Below are positions 59,834 to 64,000 of a stretch of 64,000 nt of DNA, piece by piece. The stretch spans positions 1 to 64,000 of the forward strand of contig NZ_AP014680.1 of assembly GCF_000829395.1 (NCBI RefSeq). Direction: 5' to 3'. The notes beneath the pieces are model-generated. The model was given only the letters and a program-made list of their open reading frames with translations. It was not told where the DNA came from and did no database searches. A program made the translations under genes and the position numbers. The first letter of the stretch is position 1, and every line of letters starts with the position of its first letter. This DNA comes from Paucilactobacillus hokkaidonensis JCM 18461 (GTDB lineage Bacteria > Bacillota > Bacilli > Lactobacillales > Lactobacillaceae).

Positions 59834-60651
59834 GTAAGATATATAAAGCTGGAATTAGTTACATTTTACTAGCGCTCGGGGCTGTGATCATGCTATTACC
59901 GTTTGTGTGGATGCTGGTTACCAGTTTACAGACCCAAGCTGAAACAATGGCTGTACCGCCAGTGTGGTTGCCAAAATCACTACGGTGGGTTAATTATCTG
60001 CTGGCGTGGCATGCTGCACCATTTGCGCGTTACTGTCTTAACTCACTGATCGTGACATTGATTACAACGTTAGGCCAGTTATTTACCAGTATTCTGGCCG
60101 CATTTGCTTTCACATATTTAAAATTTTACGGACGTCGGATATTGTTTGCACTCTTAATCGCACTGATGATGATACCAGGTGAACTACTGTTAATACCAAA
60201 CTACATCACGCTAGCCCATTTGCATTGGATTGATACTTACGCGGCATTGATTGTACCGTGGTTGGCAAGTATTTTTGCTATGTTTGCGCTGCGACAGGCA
60301 TTCAAGGCACAACCACGTTCAATTTATTATGCTGCGCGCATTGATGGTGCCAACGACTGGCAGTACCTTTGGCATATTTTGGTGCCGGCTAACCGCACCA
60401 CGATTACCGCGGTAGCTGTGTTACAAATCATTGGTTCCTGGAATTCTTTCATGTGGCCTTTGATCGTGACTAATTCAGACCGGTTACGGACATTACCGGT
60501 AGGCTTAACCACTTTTACCAGTGAGGCGGGGACTAATTATCCGCTGCTGATGGCCGCAACCGTGTTTGTTATCTTGCCATTGATTGTCTTGTACCTATTG
60601 CTTCAAAAATATATCATTACCGGCATTACAAAAGTCGAGTTGAAAGGATAA
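59830..60651 (+). CDS. ugpE: ABC importer permease, UgpE type
   Basis: Second membrane subunit, 273 aa, with six predicted helices. The EAA loop is YYAARIDGANDWQYLWHILVP near 171-191, and the start (GAVIMLLPFVWMLVTSLQT) is characteristic of MalG/UgpE proteins. It pairs with the UgpA-type protein in the membrane. It is followed 5 bases later by the binding protein. Confidence 0.87.
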   Translation: MSKIYKAGISYILLALGAVIMLLPFVWMLVTSLQTQAETMAVPPVWLPKSLRWVNYLLAWHAAPFARYCLNSLIVTLITTLGQLFTSILAAFAFTYLKFYGRRILFALLIALMMIPGELLLIPNYITLAHLHWIDTYAALIVPWLASIFAMFALRQAFKAQPRSIYYAARIDGANDWQYLWHILVPANRTTITAVAVLQIIGSWNSFMWPLIVTNSDRLRTLPVGLTTFTSEAGTNYPLLMAATVFVILPLIVLYLLLQKYIITGITKVELKG

Positions 60652-60656
60652 CCATT

Positions 60657-61901
60657 ATGAAACGATTCCGTCAATTACTGCTTCTTGTTCTATTTTTAGC
60701 TGCTGTTGCCACCCTTAGCGCGTGTTCCAACAAGCAAACTGATGCTTCATCTGACCGAGTTACGATCACTTTTTGGCACGGTATGACCGGTGAACGTAAA
60801 ACTGAGTTGAACCAAATGATTAGCGATTTTAACAAATCACAGTCTAAATATAAGGTCGTCGGTAGCTCACAAGGGGACTTTGCCGGGGTCCAACAAAAAA
60901 TAACGGCTGCTGCTAAGTCTAAGACACTCCCAACGATCGCCCAGACAACCTACACGAATGTTCCTAACTATGTTAAGGGTGGTTTTGTGACATCCTTTGA
61001 TCCTTACATCAGTAAGTCCGATTTGAGCGATATCTATCCAGCGTTCTTGCAGGCTACTATGTATCAAGGAAAACGTTACTCGATGCCATTTTCTAAGTCC
61101 GCACGGATTTTATTTTATAACAAGGATTTGCTCAAACAAGAAGGGCTCAGTGTGCCAACCACATGGGCGGATATTCAAAATGATGGTGAACGGTTGAAAG
61201 CAAAAGGGATCACTGCAATGGCCTTTGATCAAAGCTTTGTCAGTGAACTCGACGGTTTGACTTATCAAAGTGGTTCACAGTTGCTTTCTAGTAAACCAAC
61301 CGTCGACTCTAAGCAAACACTAGCTGCTACGCATGTTATCTGGGATATGCTCCAAGAGGGCACGGCAACAACTGCTGGTACAGATGGTTATGGCAGTACA
61401 AAATTTTTTGCTGGTAAAACATTATTTTACAGTGGCTCGTCGGCTGCAATTTCAACTATACAAGCAAGTACTCCTAAGGGGATGCACTGGGGGACTGCAA
61501 CATTACCAAGTTACCAGGGTAAACAGGCTACCGGAATTGCGGGCAATGATATTGTGATGTTCAAATCAGCATCAACAGCGCAACGTAAGGGTTCTGCAGC
61601 ATTTGTGAAGTATCTGATGAGCAATAAACAGACAATCAAATGGGCTGAAAAGACAGGGTATGTTCCGTTAACTAAGTCAGCACAAAAGGATGCGGGCTAT
61701 CAGAGTTACTTAGCAAAGAATCCCACTGCAAAGGCTGCGTCTGAATCACTCAGTTTTGGTTTCCAAGATCAAGCATTTCTAGGCTACGAACAGTATTTAG
61801 CTGCACTGAATAAAGCGGTCGGTGAAATGACTGCCAATCAGGTAACACCGGAAAAATCCATGACACAGTTGCAACAGCAAGTGGAAAAGATCGTTAAGTA
61901 A
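60657..61901 (+). CDS. ugpB: ABC importer substrate-binding lipoprotein, UgpB type
   Basis: Extracellular binding protein of 414 aa. A lipoprotein signal peptide ends in the lipobox LSAC, with the lipidated Cys near residue 22. The mature start VTITFWHGMTGERKTELNQM resembles UgpB, which binds glycerol-3-phosphate or glycerophosphodiesters; a sugar-binding role is the alternative. Other family marks are PFSKSARILFYNKDLLKQEG near 143 and the C-terminal TPEKSMTQLQQQVEKI. It is last in the four-gene operon, with a strong terminator after it. Confidence 0.85.
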   Translation: MKRFRQLLLLVLFLAAVATLSACSNKQTDASSDRVTITFWHGMTGERKTELNQMISDFNKSQSKYKVVGSSQGDFAGVQQKITAAAKSKTLPTIAQTTYTNVPNYVKGGFVTSFDPYISKSDLSDIYPAFLQATMYQGKRYSMPFSKSARILFYNKDLLKQEGLSVPTTWADIQNDGERLKAKGITAMAFDQSFVSELDGLTYQSGSQLLSSKPTVDSKQTLAATHVIWDMLQEGTATTAGTDGYGSTKFFAGKTLFYSGSSAAISTIQASTPKGMHWGTATLPSYQGKQATGIAGNDIVMFKSASTAQRKGSAAFVKYLMSNKQTIKWAEKTGYVPLTKSAQKDAGYQSYLAKNPTAKAASESLSFGFQDQAFLGYEQYLAALNKAVGEMTANQVTPEKSMTQLQQQVEKIVK

Positions 61902-61954
61902 AAATAGTGGTAGCAGTTAGTTAACCACCTAAAATGAGAATATTAGTGAATAAT

Positions 61955-61995
61955 AAATGGTCGAGAAAATTTAAATATTTTCTCGACCATTTTAT
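61955..61995 (+). terminator. ugp operon terminator
   Basis: AAATGGTCGAGAAAAT (61955-61970) is a perfect inverted repeat of 61977-61992. An IS left end begins only about 9 bases after it. Confidence 0.92.
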
Positions 61996-62003
61996 TAATT
62001 TAA

Positions 62004-63566
62004 TTAGTGGATGGTATTTAATTTAAAATATTAATAAGTATGGGCATTAAGACCGATATATTGTAAAATAAATGTATACATATTCCTGAATAAGCAAGAA
62101 TTTTCGTGCATTTATAAATACTATCGGAGGTGTCACCTATGGTTTACCGTAAAAAGACAGTACAATTATCAATTAATTCTTTTGAAACTGCTTTAGGATG
62201 TCCGCTGAGTGCAGATAATGAATGGGTTCAATTAGCTAATCAATTACCTTGGAGTGAATGGGACGAAGTATACCAATTGGCTTTTCCGTCCAATTTGGGT
62301 CGTGCTGGTAAACCATTTAGACAATTATATGGAGCCCAACTAATCAAGCAACGAACAGGCCTTTCCGATCGTGAAGTAGTTGATGCTATTCGGGATACTC
62401 CAGCTTATCAATATTTTCTCGGCTTTTCAGAGTACCAACCAGTTCGACCTTTCGATCATGTAACACTTGTATACTTTCGTAAACGGATTGCTCCAATTTC
62501 AGACCAGATTCTTAATATCATGGCAAAATACACAGGAAAACTACTCAATGAAGCATTGCCAGATAAAAGAGTGGTAATCACTGATGCTACGGCTTTTCCA
62601 GTTAATGTTGCGTATCCGCAGGATACACATCTGCTTAATGGAACACGGCTCAAGTTAGAGGCAGATATCAAACTAATGTCTAATCAGTTGAAGTTAGCTC
62701 CGCCACGCACGCGTAAGCGTGAAGCTAAAAAACAATGGGTTGCTTTTTCTCGCCATCCACATCGTTGGGGAAAACAGACTCATAAGCAAATTAAAGCCCA
62801 GCTTCAATATATTCGACGCGATTTACGTTTCGTTGATGAACTACTCGCGCAAGGAGGCCAGTTAAGTGAACGCCGTTTGAAAGTTTTGAGCACAGTACGT
62901 AAAGTCTATGAACAGCAGGATTATATGTACCGTAATCATACGCATCATGTTAGTGACCGTATTGTAAGCCTGACTCAGCCTGAAATTAGGCCGATTGTAC
63001 GAGGGAAAGCTAAACAACCAGTAGAATTTGGACCTAAGGTTGATCTATCAATTACAGATGGTGTTGTTAACATTGAACGATTCTCATTTGATTCCTTCAA
63101 TGAAAGTACTGATTTCGCTTCAACCATAGATCACTATAAGGATGTTCATGGAGTCTATCCTGATGAGGTCTTAGCAGATACACTTTATCGAACACGAGCC
63201 AACATTAAGTTGTGCAAAGACTTAGGAATTAAATTAAGTGGTCCTAAGCTTGGCCGAAGGCCTAAACACGTAGATCCAGCTAAACGTCGTGAAGAACAAG
63301 ATGCAGAAAATCGGCGTGGTGAAATAGAGCGCGAGTTCTCACTGATTAAGAGCAAACTTGGGCTAGGTTTAGTGACCGCCAAAACTGCAGAAACAATTGC
63401 CGTAACAGTTGACACTGGAGTTGTATTGGCCAATCTTAAACGTGTATTGAGCTTTTTTTGTGTACCAATTTCTATATTCGTCGAAATGGATGGTGTAAAG
63501 CTTCAAATAGATTACAAAATGATTAATCGGCTATCAAATTTAGTGGCCTAAGATACCATCCACTAA
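62004..63566 (+). mobile_element. IS5-type insertion sequence
   Basis: About 1563 bp, bounded by matching inverted repeats TTAGTGGATGGTAT (62004-62017) and its complement (63553-63566). The target duplication cannot be fixed because the sequence around both ends is TAATTA-like. It carries one transposase gene. The left part (62018-62138) is an AT-rich leader. The element abuts the ugp terminator. Confidence 0.85.
62139..63551 (+). CDS. IS5-type DDE transposase
   Basis: 470-aa transposase started at ATG 62139, which has GGAGGTG upstream; the GTG at 62130 overlaps that site. The N-terminal DUF772-like domain reads YGAQLIKQRTGLSDREVVDAIRDTPAYQYFLGF. The DDE region has VVITDATAFPVNVAYP near 147 (first Asp), EVLADTLYRTRAN near 346 (second Asp) and RGEIEREFSLIKSKLGLG near 390 (Glu). 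The frame is intact. Assignment to IS5 or the related IS1182 group needs a database match. Confidence 0.85.
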   Translation: MVYRKKTVQLSINSFETALGCPLSADNEWVQLANQLPWSEWDEVYQLAFPSNLGRAGKPFRQLYGAQLIKQRTGLSDREVVDAIRDTPAYQYFLGFSEYQPVRPFDHVTLVYFRKRIAPISDQILNIMAKYTGKLLNEALPDKRVVITDATAFPVNVAYPQDTHLLNGTRLKLEADIKLMSNQLKLAPPRTRKREAKKQWVAFSRHPHRWGKQTHKQIKAQLQYIRRDLRFVDELLAQGGQLSERRLKVLSTVRKVYEQQDYMYRNHTHHVSDRIVSLTQPEIRPIVRGKAKQPVEFGPKVDLSITDGVVNIERFSFDSFNESTDFASTIDHYKDVHGVYPDEVLADTLYRTRANIKLCKDLGIKLSGPKLGRRPKHVDPAKRREEQDAENRRGEIEREFSLIKSKLGLGLVTAKTAETIAVTVDTGVVLANLKRVLSFFCVPISIFVEMDGVKLQIDYKMINRLSNLVA

Positions 63567-63613
63567 TTATTAAACAAATGAACATAACATAGTAAAACGG
63601 CTCATATCTGGTA

Positions 63614-64000
63614 CTATACCTTTTCTTGCCTTAATTTATCTGCTTCTGCAATAAAATCTTCAATCTTTTTTGGAGCTGCCCAATGTAACATATGAATATG
63701 CTTAGCTCCATGAGTATTTAATAATTTATCTTTCATTATTTTAGTGAATGCTTTTTCAGCCGTTGTACCAAACACAAGTACAAACTTAGGTTGAATTAGA
63801 TCAAACTCTTCTTGTAACATTTTAGTATTTTGAATCAATTTTTCATGATTTTTAGGTTCTAAAACCGTTTTTATAATACCAGGACTTGTACCTGGATCGT
63901 TCTTTATTATATCAGTCATATAGCTACCCACAAAAGGCGTATTTAATATCATTCTAGTAGTATTATAATCACGAATACGTGTACTACCATTATGAAAGTT
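63614..64000 (-). CDS. Uracil-DNA-glycosylase-like protein, 5' end outside the window
   Basis: The frame stays open from the stop at 63614 to the right edge, giving at least 128 codons; residues before the internal ATG at 63952 read NFHNGSTRIRDYNTTR and belong to the same protein. RMILNTPFVGSYMTDIIKN and KFVLVFGTTAEKAF followed by HIHMLHWAAP suit the C-terminal half of a uracil-DNA-glycosylase-type fold, which ends with a GxxA helix and a His loop. No canonical HPSP loop is seen, so the activity is uncertain. Confidence 0.5.
   Translation of the reverse strand, partial: NFHNGSTRIRDYNTTRMILNTPFVGSYMTDIIKNDPGTSPGIIKTVLEPKNHEKLIQNTKMLQEEFDLIQPKFVLVFGTTAEKAFTKIMKDKLLNTHGAKHIHMLHWAAPKKIEDFIAEADKLRQEKV

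Noticed and set aside
62130-62138. GTG at 62130 as transposase start
   Set aside because: It overlaps the GGAGGTG ribosome site, which fits ATG 62139.

Overview
The window is the replication-origin region of a low-GC Gram-positive chromosome. The order dnaA-dnaN-yaaA-recF-gyrB-gyrA-(IS)-rpsF-ssb-rpsR ... gdpP-rplI-dnaB ... walRK-yycHI-walJ-htrA ... rlmH is the classic arrangement of the Lactobacillaceae. A pyruvate oxidase, an FNR-like regulator with two cysteines, an ISLre2-type element and AT-rich codon use fit that family. I do not name a species.

Region 1 (1-9185) is oriC and the replication/topology operon. DnaA boxes lie on both sides of dnaA. The dnaA-dnaN gap carries DnaA-box-like sites, a short GC block, three DnaA-trio-type triplets and an AT-rich stretch. 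Region 2 (9186-12229) starts with a 1547-bp ISLre2-family element inserted in the gyrA terminator tail, followed by the rpsF-ssb-rpsR operon and a short transporter remnant. Region 3 (12230-24071) holds a TetR/TauE pair with a palindrome inside the promoter spacer, gdpP-rplI-dnaB, an MFS transporter, a zinc-ribbon protein, a pyruvate oxidase/quinone oxidoreductase pair, a short-chain dehydrogenase, decayed coding sequence and tRNA-Lys(CTT). Region 4 (24072-31007) is the walRK-yycHI-walJ-htrA cell-wall stress cluster. Region 5 (31109-40694) is arginine synthesis: carAB divergent from argCJBDF.

Region 6 (40695-49455) begins with a dense cluster of DnaA boxes in front of rlmH. It continues with accessory genes: GNAT, a DUF2075 helicase, a HAD phosphatase, a UPF0158 protein and a large primase-helicase gene of the TOTE conflict type. 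That last gene is broken twice, by a second ISLre2 copy with an exact 9-bp target duplication and by an internal stop codon. Region 7 (49619-64000) holds a small membrane protein and an EF-hand/CHRD-like protein divergent from an FLP/FNR-type regulator, a Tet(M)-like GTPase, an AlkD-type protein, a GT8 glycosyltransferase, an ABC exporter, a prolyl iminopeptidase, a Ugp-type ABC importer, an IS5-type element and a truncated uracil-DNA-glycosylase-like gene.

Four intergenic sites, and one site inside gyrA, match the ParB-binding parS palindrome. Together with the two DnaA-box regions they make this window a replication/segregation control region as well as a housekeeping one. The best accessory lead is the TOTE gene, because its ancestral reading frame can be rebuilt exactly from the sequence.
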